Below, piece after piece: positions 35,360 through 44,248 of a stretch of DNA of 64,000 bases. Both the position numbers and the translations under genes were made by a program. Origin of the DNA: Candidatus Bathyarchaeota archaeon. Lineage in GTDB: Archaea; Thermoproteota; Bathyarchaeia; Bathyarchaeales; Bathycorpusculaceae. The DNA is taken from assembly GCA_029881805.1 (NCBI GenBank), contig JAOULW010000003.1, positions 120,664 to 184,663 of the forward strand, given 5' to 3'. A model generated the notes under the pieces. It ran no database searches. It worked only from the letters and a program-made list of their open reading frames with translations, and had not been told where the DNA came from. Position 1 is the first letter of the stretch; every line of letters starts with the position of its first letter.

Positions 35360-36370
35360 ATGAGGAATTGCGTTTTGCGAAGGTATCCTGTTATGAGTAT
35401 ACTCCACATGACAGAGACAGAAAAAATGGAAAAAAGAAAGAAGGTGGCACGGTCTCAGCAAACGTTGCGAGATAAGTGTCCGGAATGCGGTAGTGGAAAC
35501 CTTATCCATGATTATGATACTGGTGAGACTGTCTGCGGCGACTGCGGACTCGTCTTATACGGGCAAATTATGGATAAAGGACCAGAATGGCGCGCCTTCA
35601 CCCAAGAAGAAAAAGCCTCAAGAAGCCGCGTTGGGATGCCAACATCTTATTCTGCCCATGACAAAGGCTTGTCAACAGCCATAAGCCAAATTGACCGCGA
35701 CGCCTTTGGAAGAAAACTTCCATTATCAACGCGCCTGCAGATGTGGCGCCTGAGGAAATGGCAGATCCGTTCTAGGGTGCATTCTTCAGTTGACAGAAAC
35801 CTCGCCCAGGCAATGGCTGAGCTTGACCGCCTCTCAGACAAGGCCTACATCCCACGACCAATCAAAGAGAAGGCTGCGGTCATCTACCGTAAAGCCTTAG
35901 ATAAGAGCCTAGTCCGCGGAAGGTCTATCGCAGCCATAACGGCTGCTGCGGTTTATGCGGCTTGCCGCGGAAGTGGGACCCCAAGAGCACTTCATGAAAT
36001 CGCAGAGGCAAGTCTAGTCGATAAAAAGGACGTCGCCCGTTGCTACCGACTTTTGCTACGTGAACTTGATATGCACATGCCCATCGCTGACCCCCTCACG
36101 TACGTTTCGAAAATCGCTGAAAGAACAGGAATTTCGGGCAAGACGCAGGGAATTGCTATACAGATTCTTCGAGAAGCTAGAAAGAAGTGGGCTGCTGCCG
36201 GAAAGGATCCTACGGGATTGGCTGCTGCAGCACTGTACATTGCTTGTTTGCAGAACAACGAGAAGAAGACACAGAAGGACATCGCCGAAGCAGCAGGCGT
36301 CACTGAGGTCACGGTGAGAAACCGCTATAAGACCATGAAAAGGCAGCTGAAGCTAGAATTACCGGACTAG
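35360..36370 (+). CDS. tfb: Transcription initiation factor B (TFB)
   Basis: 336 aa. N-terminal zinc ribbon C40, C43, C59, C62; B-reader region PEWRAF; then two cyclin-like repeats (about residues 145-230 and 240-335) ending in a recognition helix (AEAAGVTEVTVRNRYK). It recruits RNA polymerase to TBP-bound promoters. Start uncertain: ATG 35360, or 35393, which would drop 11 residues. Confidence 0.95.
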   Translation: MRNCVLRRYPVMSILHMTETEKMEKRKKVARSQQTLRDKCPECGSGNLIHDYDTGETVCGDCGLVLYGQIMDKGPEWRAFTQEEKASRSRVGMPTSYSAHDKGLSTAISQIDRDAFGRKLPLSTRLQMWRLRKWQIRSRVHSSVDRNLAQAMAELDRLSDKAYIPRPIKEKAAVIYRKALDKSLVRGRSIAAITAAAVYAACRGSGTPRALHEIAEASLVDKKDVARCYRLLLRELDMHMPIADPLTYVSKIAERTGISGKTQGIAIQILREARKKWAAAGKDPTGLAAAALYIACLQNNEKKTQKDIAEAAGVTEVTVRNRYKTMKRQLKLELPD

Positions 36371-36385
36371 TCATCTTTGCTTTCT

Positions 36386-36448
36386 TCTCAAATTTTCAGG
36401 ATGCCTTTACGTTGGAGCAGGTGATGCTTTGGTGAAGCCGCTGAAAGC
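36386..36448 (+). repeat. Repeat R, copy 2 (63 bp)
   Basis: Starts 16 bases after the tfb stop; see copy 1 at 30081-30143 (53 of 63 identical). It contains GGTGATGC and GCTGAAAGC, loosely like C and D boxes of guide RNAs, but the boxes are not canonical. Confidence 0.7.
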
Positions 36449-36538
36449 CCAAAGGGGATTGTGTGGGAAACCTCTACCTCTTGAATCTAAGGCTTTATAA
36501 TAGGTGTTTAAAGGCTTCACTATAAGAAGTGGTGTTTC

Positions 36539-36760
36539 ATGCGCGCGCTTTATTCTATATTATTCTATATAATCGAAAGACGTGTTTTAAAAATAGATGA
36601 ACAAGAGCTTTTGAAAAGGTTAGAAGAGATTGAAAAATGGGAGAATGAGGGTGCAAAATTGACGCCTTATGCCTTTCTCCACTCACATCGGCTTTTCTTG
36701 CGACTTCTTCTGCCTTTTTTTGGGCCGTATTCGGTGTACCTAAATAATCTTCTTGCTTAG
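36539..36760 (+). CDS. Possible small protein (73 aa)
   Basis: ATG 36539 lies about 40 bases after a TATA box (GCTTTATAATA, 36491-36501). The central stretch (LKIDEQELLKRLEEIEKWEN) is a convincing charged helix; both ends are less so. Its 3' end overlaps the convergent zinc-ribbon gene by 21 bases. Confidence 0.4.
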   Translation: MRALYSILFYIIERRVLKIDEQELLKRLEEIEKWENEGAKLTPYAFLHSHRLFLRLLLPFFGPYSVYLNNLLA

Positions 36761-36910
36761 TACTTCTCGGAAGGACTTCTTGCACTTTGGACAGTCGAAA
36801 AGGCCGATTTCCAACTGAGTTCTTTTTCCAGCTTTGGATGGGCGTCCAGCCATCGTCCACTTCTTCTTAGGCGATGAAACCACTGTTCCACATTTTTTAC
36901 ATTTAGCCAT
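36740..36910 (-). CDS. Small zinc-ribbon protein (56 aa)
   Basis: ATG 36910. It reads MAKCKKCGTVVSSPKKKW, then MAGRPSKAGKRTQLEIG and a second knuckle FDCPKCKKSFREV: one zinc ribbon with a basic AT-hook-like GRPSK segment between. Probably a nucleic-acid-associated protein. It lies among basal transcription genes. Confidence 0.75.
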   Translation of the reverse strand: MAKCKKCGTVVSSPKKKWTMAGRPSKAGKRTQLEIGLFDCPKCKKSFREVLSKKII

Positions 36911-37057
36911 TTAATTTCCTCCAATATATCTTGATAACCATGGTCTATGATGATGATAGATAAAACACTTTCCACTGTTTTCGGATACAAGTGCGTTCTA
37001 CTTTACTACGATGAGGAATGTACAAACGAAGGCGATAGACGATTAACGTATGAAGCT

Positions 37058-37618
37058 TTATTCGTAGAATATGAGATCTTGTTCCTCCAAGCTTCGGTGA
37101 AGCTTATGCACTGCGTCATAAACGTCCTGTTCTTTCTTCGCTCCAGTGCAAACAAGGTTCCCGCTTGCGAATATAAGTATGACCACCTTAGGCTCGGCCA
37201 TCCTGTAGATCAATCCTGGAAACTGCTCCGGCTCATACATGGTTTTTTCAAGCGCGCCCACTGCTTGTTCCAACTCTATTCTTCCGCCTAAGCTTGCGGA
37301 GGCAACGATGTTCTGAATCTTTAACTCCGGCTTGCTGATAATGATTATTCCACCCTTTTTCAACTCTTTAACAACGTTCATAACAGCCCTACGTGCTTCC
37401 TTTTCCGATTTCGCTCCCGTGCAAACCATTTTCCCAGAATTGAAAATCAGCGTGGCTGTCTTCGGTCTCTTAATCCTAAACACTAGTCCAGGAAACTGTT
37501 CAGGACGATACTCAACTCCTGGATTACTCTTCACGACAGCGTTTAAGTCAACTTTCTGGTTTAACGTGGCAGAAGCAACAACGTTTTGAATTTTTATTAT
37601 GGCTTTAGTCTTCGGCAT
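37058..37618 (-). CDS. tbp: TATA-box-binding protein (TBP)
   Basis: 186-aa saddle protein with two pseudo-repeats: IKIQNVVASATL ... PEQFPGLVFRI ... MVCTGAKSE and IQNIVASASL ... PEQFPGLIYRM ... LVCTGAKKE. It binds archaeal TATA boxes and recruits TFB, which is encoded nearby. Confidence 0.96.
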   Translation of the reverse strand: MPKTKAIIKIQNVVASATLNQKVDLNAVVKSNPGVEYRPEQFPGLVFRIKRPKTATLIFNSGKMVCTGAKSEKEARRAVMNVVKELKKGGIIIISKPELKIQNIVASASLGGRIELEQAVGALEKTMYEPEQFPGLIYRMAEPKVVILIFASGNLVCTGAKKEQDVYDAVHKLHRSLEEQDLIFYE

Positions 37619-37735
37619 TAAACACCGCTTATTATAGTGTGGCGGATGCTTATATGCCCTTTACAAAAGCCTTATGTTGCCAGTGTATAGAGGCCTCCTG
37701 CACATCCCTTTTTTTCTGTGAGTGTGCACTATAAT

Positions 37736-37849
37736 TTAAAATGGTTCTCTCCGCCAAATATTGTATGGGCATTGCCTCCAGCAGTAGCTACCTCCCTTAA
37801 AAACACAGCTCCGGCATTCAGGCCTATCAAAAAACTTAGGCTTACTCAT
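37736..37849 (-). CDS. Very small cysteine protein (37 aa)
   Basis: ATG 37849 with GGAAGGG three bases upstream. The product MSKPKFFDRPECRSCVF continues with GGSYCWRQCPYN: four cysteines in a C-x2-C ... C-x3-C pattern, so a one-zinc mini-domain. Function unknown. Confidence 0.6.
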   Translation of the reverse strand: MSKPKFFDRPECRSCVFKGGSYCWRQCPYNIWRREPF

Positions 37850-37994
37850 AACCCTTCCACAGTACGGATATACCGCGAAGTTTCACTTTTAGTTTGTGGG
37901 TAGCGCTTTTCCAAGCTTGAGCGCGCGCTATGGAACACTTAAAGTCTTATAAGTGAGCATTATCATCACAAATGTGAAAGGAGGAAGACGCCCT

Positions 37995-38222
37995 ATGAGT
38001 TATGAGAGAAGACGTGGTTATGGTGGGGGCTTTAAGCCCTGTCCAGTTGAGATGGGAAAGGAATACGAAGTGGACATAACGGAAACGAGCAGCCAAGGAG
38101 AAGGCATAGCCAGAATCCAAGGTTTCGTAATATTCGTTGCCAACGCAAAGCCTCGAGACCATGTGAAAATAAAGATCACGAGGATAGGCCGTAGAGCCGC
38201 AAACGCTGAAATAGTTAAATAA
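37995..38222 (+). CDS. TRAM-domain protein
   Basis: 75 aa. A basic Arg/Gly-rich N-terminus (SYERRRGYGGGFK) is followed by a TRAM beta-barrel (VEMGKEYEVDITETSSQGEGIARI, VFVANAKPRDHVKIKITRIGRR). It is a small RNA-binding or chaperone protein found in many archaea. ATG 37995 is chosen because GGAGG lies 10 bases upstream; an upstream GTG at 37953 precedes that site. Confidence 0.9.
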   Translation: MSYERRRGYGGGFKPCPVEMGKEYEVDITETSSQGEGIARIQGFVIFVANAKPRDHVKIKITRIGRRAANAEIVK

Positions 38223-38425
38223 AACTATTGTTTTTTCCACATCGACCTGTCTAATTTTATTCCCCTAGAAAGCGAGCAGTCTTCCGAAATATTTTCCAAT
38301 TATAAAATTATTTTCTAGCCATTCGAAAAGAAGCCCTCACCACTTTTCTACATGAGATTCGCAGTCGCGCAGAAACCCATGTGCACCTGAAAGTTCACAT
38401 CTAGAGCATATCAAAAAATAGCGTT

Positions 38426-38815
38426 CTATTTGCACTTTCTTTCATTGTCCATCTTTTTCAAGAGTTTGTCAAGGATTTTTCCTTTCGTTCTCAATTCTTG
38501 TTCTGAAATAGTCTGTCCCATTGGGCATAATTCATCAACCACGGCACCCTCATTCATCAGATACACAACAGGATAAAGATAACATCCCAAGGGTCTTTTC
38601 CCATAAACTCGGCATTTCTTATCAGCGAGACTGTAGAAATAACACCATCCGCCAACGTTTCTGAGCCGAGCCACACCACCAGCTATAACTGCAAATTCTT
38701 CTCGGCGATAACCCTTTTTCTCTAATCTTTCGATGTCCTTGCTTGAAAGCTCCATCTCCGTTTTTTCACAGCACTTTCCGCAGTTTGAACAGCGCACGAG
38801 AAGCAGACTCCCCAA
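38426..38815 (-). CDS. YkgJ-type cysteine cluster protein
   Basis: 129 aa with CSNCGKCCEKTEM near the N-terminus, CYFYSLADKKCRVY and a late CPMGQ: the YkgJ/CxxCxxCC family, thought to bind zinc or an iron-sulfur cluster. Role unknown. Confidence 0.85.
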   Translation of the reverse strand: MGSLLLVRCSNCGKCCEKTEMELSSKDIERLEKKGYRREEFAVIAGGVARLRNVGGWCYFYSLADKKCRVYGKRPLGCYLYPVVYLMNEGAVVDELCPMGQTISEQELRTKGKILDKLLKKMDNERKCK

Positions 38816-38970
38816 CTATCATAACGAAAAGATAGTCGAGTTATAGTTGTTTTGGTAGCCCGAGAGAAATTAGAACTTTCGCCAAGTATGCTGTGGCCAT
38901 GTTTTTGCTGGTAAATACCCGTTACAGTAGATTGTGGGTACTTGCACCCAGTTGGGTTCAAGTCCTGTGA

Positions 38971-39045
38971 TGGGGCTGCCCGGATTTGAACCGGGGTCTA
39001 GAGAGCCCAAGTCTCCAAGCCTAGACCAAGCTAGCCGACAGCCCC
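38971..39045 (-). tRNA. tRNA-Pro(TGG)
   Basis: 75 nt, minus strand. Acceptor GGGGCTG/CAGCCCC, discriminator A. Anticodon stem GGAGA/TCTCT, loop CTTGGGC with anticodon TGG. T-arm CCCGGTTCAAATCCGGG. No CCA encoded. Confidence 0.92.
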
Positions 39046-39132
39046 AAGACTACACTTTGGCATTTGCGAATAGAAATTCTAAAAGCTGAATTTAAAACAT
39101 TCTCCCAAAAAGAAGTATGTATTATAGTTTTG

Positions 39133-39465
39133 CTACTGCTTTCTGACGGTGCATTGGAGCACTTTTGGGCAGATTAGGCATTCATCTGGGATTGCAGCGT
39201 TCTTGGGAATTGAGTTAAGGAATCCGAAGTAGCGCGCGCATTTTGCCGGTGAGTCAAAGACTGTTGGGTACTCAGTTGGTTTGACGCTCACAATTTTCAT
39301 GTTCTCCACTGTTATGTCCAGCTTTGACATGCAATAGGGACAAGCGTAATATGTTTGCCTTGGCACTGTGGATGAATCAGTTAAGACTGTTGGTTTGTCG
39401 AAAGATTTTGAACACCCATTGTAGGGGCATTTCAGTTTCTCGTCATGTGCGTGAAATGGAGGCAT
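39133..39465 (-). CDS. Zinc-ribbon hypothetical protein
   Basis: 110 aa with LKCPYNGC near the N-terminus, YYACPYCMSKL in the middle and CLICPKVLQC at the end. One or two zinc sites. No family recognised. Confidence 0.7.
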   Translation of the reverse strand: MPPFHAHDEKLKCPYNGCSKSFDKPTVLTDSSTVPRQTYYACPYCMSKLDITVENMKIVSVKPTEYPTVFDSPAKCARYFGFLNSIPKNAAIPDECLICPKVLQCTVRKQ

Positions 39466-39609
39466 GATTCATCCTTCTGTACGGTCAATTTATATCTGTA
39501 ATATTAATATTTAATAAACATTTCTCTCTCCACGAACAACAGAGATACATAACTTTCCTCAATCAGAAACGTCACAAAGACGAGAGAAGAAGCGTTTCAA
39601 CAGAGTTTC

Positions 39610-41211
39610 CTAAGATAATCGTAGCACTTGTCCCGATAGAGTTCCCGCGTGTTTACCATGCTCTATTACGACTTTTCCGTTTACTAGAACACATTCTATT
39701 CCTTCAGAATATTGATGAGGCTCAGCGTAAGTAGCCCTATCTGCAACCCTCTTTGGATCTAGGATTACTACATCCGCCCACAGTCCTTCCCTGACAAGTC
39801 CGCGATCTTTCAGTTTCAATTTTTGAGCTGGCAGAATAGTCATTTTCCGAATCGCCTCCTCGAAGGTCAGTAAGCCTCCTTCTCTTACGTATTTACCTAA
39901 CACTCTTGGGAAGGTTCCGTAACTTCTTGGATGCGGTTTGCCCTTGCATAATACGCCGTAAGGCGCCCTTACAGAAGCATCGGTTCCTACGGCTGATGCA
40001 GGATGTTTGAGAACAGTGCGGACATCCTCCTCACGCATCAAGAATCGTATAACACTTACGGAAGCCATTTCTTCAATCAATAAGTCAAAGACAAAATCGA
40101 ACACGTCCTTTCCCTCCGTTTCAGCAATTTCAGAAATCTTTTTTCCCTCATATTCTGGGTGTCCACTGCAATCTGCTATGACTGTGGCGTCCCATCCAGC
40201 GTCTTTTAGTTGACTTGCCCAGCTCTCATCGTCTTTCTTCATGTCAGTCTTAATTTTTTTGCGAGCTTCCAGGTTCTTCAATCTCTTTATCAGCATATCT
40301 ACGCCACCTTCGTGTGCATATGGTGGTAGCATCGCATCTAAGCCAAAGCTTCCAGCTGTGTATGGGTAAACATCGCACGTGACGTCTAGCCCTTTATTTC
40401 TTGCGTCTTCTATCATTTTGAGTGTTTGTTTTACCTTTCCCCAGTTGGCCTCGCCGACTGCTTTGTGGTGAGAAATTTCTACAGGCACGTTCGCTCTTTC
40501 GCCGATTTCTATTGCTTCTTTCACGGAGTCCAAGAGTCTGTCTCCTTCACCTCTTATGTGGGAAGTGTATATTCCGCCGAATTTGGCTACGACTTTGCAA
40601 AGTTCTACCAACTCGTTCGTGTCGCTGTAACAGCTCGGTGCATATATTAGTCCAGAAGACAGTCCGAAGGCTCCGTCTTTCATGGTTTGAGCTAATGCCT
40701 TTTTCATTTTTTCGAGTTCGTCCTTGCTCGGTAGTCTGTTCTCTTGTCCAATCACAAGCATTCTTATGTTGGCATTTCCAACCAAAGGCGCAACGTTTAG
40801 GGCTGCTCCTTCACGCTCTAGTCGGCTCATGTATTCACCCATGGTGGACCAATTCAATTCCAATTTGGCTTCTTCTATCGACGGCGTTGTTTTCCTGATT
40901 TCCTCTTTTGCAGCTTCATCCAAAGGTGCAGCAGAGCCTCCACAGTTACCAATGACCTCAGTCGTTATGCCCTGTCTGATTTTGCTTTCTGCATTTGGAT
41001 TTATCAACAGCGAAAAATCTGAGTGGGAATGCATGTCAATGAAGCCAGGACACACCATGAGCCCTTCAGCCTCTATTGTCTTCTCTGAAGTCTCTGCGGT
41101 TAAGATTCCGACTACGGTTATTTTCCCATCTTTTATGCCAATATCTGCCTTAAACCACGGATTTCCTGTTCCGTCAACAACACATCCGTTCTTTATAATT
41201 ATGTCAAGCAT
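39610..41211 (-). CDS. N-acyl-D-amino-acid deacylase family amidohydrolase
   Basis: 533-aa metal-dependent hydrolase of the D-aminoacylase type. Metal ligands appear in FIDMHSHSDF (near residue 59); further marks are EVIGNCGGS, YTSHIRGEGD, EISHHKAVG and VGTDASVRAPYG. The last 60 residues form the second half of the beta-sandwich (ADVVILDPKRV). It would hydrolyse N-acyl-D-amino acids or related amides. Confidence 0.9.
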   Translation of the reverse strand: MLDIIIKNGCVVDGTGNPWFKADIGIKDGKITVVGILTAETSEKTIEAEGLMVCPGFIDMHSHSDFSLLINPNAESKIRQGITTEVIGNCGGSAAPLDEAAKEEIRKTTPSIEEAKLELNWSTMGEYMSRLEREGAALNVAPLVGNANIRMLVIGQENRLPSKDELEKMKKALAQTMKDGAFGLSSGLIYAPSCYSDTNELVELCKVVAKFGGIYTSHIRGEGDRLLDSVKEAIEIGERANVPVEISHHKAVGEANWGKVKQTLKMIEDARNKGLDVTCDVYPYTAGSFGLDAMLPPYAHEGGVDMLIKRLKNLEARKKIKTDMKKDDESWASQLKDAGWDATVIADCSGHPEYEGKKISEIAETEGKDVFDFVFDLLIEEMASVSVIRFLMREEDVRTVLKHPASAVGTDASVRAPYGVLCKGKPHPRSYGTFPRVLGKYVREGGLLTFEEAIRKMTILPAQKLKLKDRGLVREGLWADVVILDPKRVADRATYAEPHQYSEGIECVLVNGKVVIEHGKHAGTLSGQVLRLS

Positions 41212-41289
41212 TAACCAAACTCTCCATACTCCACCTTCACTCGGTCCATATAAAAACTTTCAATAATCATTGACTTTAATGCAAATTGA

Positions 41290-41363
41290 AGCCTCGGCCG
41301 GGCTTTGATCCCGGGGCCTGCTGCTTACGAGGCAGCCGCTCTACCTAGCTGAGCTACCGAGGC
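41290..41363 (-). tRNA. tRNA-Thr(CGT)
   Basis: 74 nt, minus strand. Acceptor GCCTCGG/CCGAGGC, discriminator T (usual for archaeal Thr). Anticodon stem GCTGC/GCAGC, loop CTCGTAA with anticodon CGT. T-arm CCGGGATCAAAGCCCGG. Confidence 0.92.
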
Positions 41364-41429
41364 TCGCAGTTAGTGAAGGGAACCCTTATTTTTAAGATGT
41401 TCGGAGTTATCCTTGCTGGATGGATTCTC

Positions 41430-42218
41430 ATGGAAAGCTCATGTTTGCTAAGCCTTATTTTGGAGAGAACTTCTATTAGAAATTTTGACAAAAACAGAAA
41501 GGTTCCTGAAAAAATTTTGGAGAATATTTTGCTTGCTGGAATTAGAGCGCCTTCGGCTGGAAACATTCAGCCCAGAACGTTCATAGTTGTGAATGATGAA
41601 ACCGTTAAGGAACGCTTGTACGAGCTATGCGGAAATCAGCCGTTCATGAATGATGCTCCAGTGTGGATTGTAATATGCGTCGATCTTCACCGTCACTTGA
41701 AGGCTGCAAAGTTGACTGGAGTTGAGTATGATTTCACAGGTGTTCTCCCTTACACTTTTGGTGTCTTGGACGCTGCGTTGTCGCTTGAAAACATGGTTAT
41801 AGCCGCGGAAGCTTTTGGATTAGGCAGCGTTATAATTGGGTCTGTTATTGAACATGCAGAAAAGGCAAGGGAAATTCTGAAACTGTCTAAGCACTGCTTG
41901 GCTCTGTCCATTGTATGTATTGGCTACCCGAAGGCGAAGCCTGAAAGAGTTGAAAAATGGGACTATGGCGTGATAGTTTGTGAAAACCGTTACAAAGACG
42001 TGAGTGCAGAAAATGTTTCTACGTACTGGAAGAAACGTATCTCTAGTACTTTGAGGCGTAGTGGGGAAGAAGCTTCAGAAGAGGCAGTTGAGAAACTTTC
42101 TAAAGAAAGAACATATGGAGAGGCATACTCAAATCATTACACGGAAAGGTTCATAAAAACTGCGAACAGGAAATTGATGGAATTCATTACGAAACAGGGA
42201 TTTCTGAAAGATGTGTAG
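41430..42218 (+). CDS. Nitroreductase-family protein with C-terminal extension
   Basis: 262 aa. FMN-binding marks: LERTSIRNFD, IRAPSAGNIQPRTF, AAEAFGLGSVIIGS and CIGYPKAKPE. The last 70 residues are an extra helical tail. ATG 41430 is chosen because a TATA-like TTATTTTTAAG at 41385-41395 puts transcription start near 41420; a GTG at 41373 would precede it. It runs into the radical-SAM gene 10 bases downstream. Confidence 0.85.
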   Translation: MESSCLLSLILERTSIRNFDKNRKVPEKILENILLAGIRAPSAGNIQPRTFIVVNDETVKERLYELCGNQPFMNDAPVWIVICVDLHRHLKAAKLTGVEYDFTGVLPYTFGVLDAALSLENMVIAAEAFGLGSVIIGSVIEHAEKAREILKLSKHCLALSIVCIGYPKAKPERVEKWDYGVIVCENRYKDVSAENVSTYWKKRISSTLRRSGEEASEEAVEKLSKERTYGEAYSNHYTERFIKTANRKLMEFITKQGFLKDV

Positions 42219-42227
42219 TGAATCTAA

Positions 42228-43148
42228 ATGAATCTTCGACGTCTAGAGTTCACGCTTACTAGAAAATGCAGTTCTCAGTGTATTCACTGTCAAGCAGAGG
42301 CATCCCCATCAAGAAAGGATGTGATGGATATTAAAGACGCGTATAATTATCTGTCTGAAGCAGCTGCTGTATCTGACCTTGAATCTTTCATGGCGTTTGG
42401 CGGAGAACCAATGCTTTATCCAGAGCTGGCGATAGCTGTCTTCAAGAAGGCTCACGAGCTGGGTATTCCAAGTATTGACATGATAACGAATGGAGTTTGG
42501 GGTAAAGACAGGAAGAAAGCTGAGAAATGGGCAGAGAAGCTAAAAGCCGCTGGATTAAACAAAGTAAACATGAGCGTTGACGCCTTTCACGCAAAACACA
42601 TACCAATTGAGTATCCGCAGAACGCAGCATTGGCTCTGGTAAGGGCTGGAGTAGAAAATATCAAGTGGAATGTAGCCGTTGTCGAATCCATAGACGCAGA
42701 AAACGAATACGACAAAGAAACAAAGCGAATACTGAAAAAGTTAGAGCCGATAGGAATAGAAGCCAACATTTTTAAGATTATGCCTGTAGGACGCGCAGTG
42801 CAGAACCTGCGCGAATTTTTCAAGAGCACGCCACTACATGGACCCTGCGAAGGTGAGCCCATCCTAGGTAATCCGCTTACAAATCCAGACAGCATATGCA
42901 TCGAACCTTCTGGCTCAGTCAACATCTGCTGGAACCTATCTATCGGAAACGCAGGAAAAACACCATTAAGCCGAATAATAAAAGAATATGATTGGCGGAA
43001 AGATTCCATCATCAAAACTCTAGTAGAAGATGGCCCAATAGGACTACTGAGACTTCCCAAAACACATGTTTACGAATTTCAAGAAACTAATTACATCAAC
43101 AAATGCCACCTTTGTACAGAAATAAGGAAAATCCTCAACATCTCGTAA
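42228..43148 (+). CDS. Radical SAM protein
   Basis: 306 aa with the SAM cluster motif CSSQCIHC (C15, C19, C22), the GGE-like FGGEP and a C-terminal cysteine group (SICIEPSGSVNICWN, CHLC) that may hold an auxiliary iron-sulfur cluster, as in SPASM-like enzymes. Substrate unknown. It is probably co-transcribed with the nitroreductase gene. Confidence 0.85.
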   Translation: MNLRRLEFTLTRKCSSQCIHCQAEASPSRKDVMDIKDAYNYLSEAAAVSDLESFMAFGGEPMLYPELAIAVFKKAHELGIPSIDMITNGVWGKDRKKAEKWAEKLKAAGLNKVNMSVDAFHAKHIPIEYPQNAALALVRAGVENIKWNVAVVESIDAENEYDKETKRILKKLEPIGIEANIFKIMPVGRAVQNLREFFKSTPLHGPCEGEPILGNPLTNPDSICIEPSGSVNICWNLSIGNAGKTPLSRIIKEYDWRKDSIIKTLVEDGPIGLLRLPKTHVYEFQETNYINKCHLCTEIRKILNIS

Positions 43149-43214
43149 CAGTGCTAGATTTACTCAGAATATTTAAGCCAAAAATTCTATTCATAAATGT
43201 AAAGGTGCACAATT

Positions 43215-44213
43215 TTGACTAATTTGCGAACGCTTAGAGAAAGAGAGATAATTGAATTGATCCTAAAGCAACTAGATAGAATGCCTCAGATGCCGATTCC
43301 TTTTGGCGACGATGTTTCAGCCTATCCACTAGACAATAGTCTAATGCTGATTCTTAAGACAGACATGTTAGTAGACAAAACTGATGTCCCACCAAGCATG
43401 AGTCTTTGGCAAGCATCCCGTAAAGCAGTTGTTATGAACATCAGCGATTTTGCAGCAAAAGGCACGCAACCGAAGGTGATGCTTGTCTCGCTTGGATTAC
43501 CTAGAAGATTAGCGAAAAAAGAGATCATAGAAATTGGAAGAGGACTAAACGCAGGAGCACGCGAATACAATGCATATGTTATAGGCGGAGACACAAATGA
43601 AGCCTCAGACCTAGTGATTACCATTTCACTTTTCGGAATAGCCAAAAAAGACTCGATGATGTTGCGCAGCGGTGCAAAACCAGGAGACATCGTAGCTGTT
43701 ACAGGTTCTTTTGGTAAAACGTCTGCCGGCTTGAAAATCTTACTCGACAATTTTGAAGCGCCCAAAAAGATTCGTGGAATTTTTCTTGAATCAGTTTTCA
43801 TGCCGTACGCTCGATTGAGAGAAGGTTTAGCTCTAAGCCAGTCAAGAGCTGTAACGGCTGCTATTGATTCAAGTGACGGCTTAGCTTGGAGTCTTAATGA
43901 AATTGCAAGGGCAAGTAAAGTAGGTTTCTTGATAGACAAGCTTCCATCAGCTGACGGAGTGAAGAAATTCGCCAAGATCAACAGAATCGACGAGTTTGAG
44001 CTGACGCTTTACGGCGGAGAAGAATATGAGCTCGTCTTGACAATAAAGCCTAAGCTTTGGAAAAAAGCCAAAGAAGCAGCCGAAAAAGTGGGCGGAAAAC
44101 TTTTGCCAATTGGTAAAGTGACTGCTGAAAGAAAACTCCTCCTAGAAATTGATGGAAAAAGACAAGTTATAGAGCCGAAAGGCTGGGAACACTTCAAAAG
44201 TATCACAGCATAA
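43215..44213 (+). CDS. thiL: Thiamine-monophosphate kinase
   Basis: 332-aa AIRS/PurM-fold kinase making thiamine diphosphate. It shows PFGDDVSAYPL, KTDMLVDKTDVP, MNISDFAAKGTQP and IDSSDGLAWSL. TTG start at 43215 is preceded by AAGGTG; a TATA-like ATATTTAAG lies at 43169-43177. Confidence 0.92.
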   Translation: MTNLRTLREREIIELILKQLDRMPQMPIPFGDDVSAYPLDNSLMLILKTDMLVDKTDVPPSMSLWQASRKAVVMNISDFAAKGTQPKVMLVSLGLPRRLAKKEIIEIGRGLNAGAREYNAYVIGGDTNEASDLVITISLFGIAKKDSMMLRSGAKPGDIVAVTGSFGKTSAGLKILLDNFEAPKKIRGIFLESVFMPYARLREGLALSQSRAVTAAIDSSDGLAWSLNEIARASKVGFLIDKLPSADGVKKFAKINRIDEFELTLYGGEEYELVLTIKPKLWKKAKEAAEKVGGKLLPIGKVTAERKLLLEIDGKRQVIEPKGWEHFKSITA

Positions 44214-44248
44214 TTAAAGAGATAAATCAATTGTATCTTGAGTGTCTA

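Noticed and set aside
36386..36448. Repeat R as a C/D-box guide RNA
   Set aside because: C and D boxes are not canonical in either copy and spacing is wrong; kept only as an unexplained repeat.
27740..38966. tRNA T-arm-like motifs (GGGTTCAAGTCC) at about 27768-27780 and 38953-38965
   Set aside because: No cloverleaf can be drawn around either. They may be tRNA fragments or chance; too short to call.
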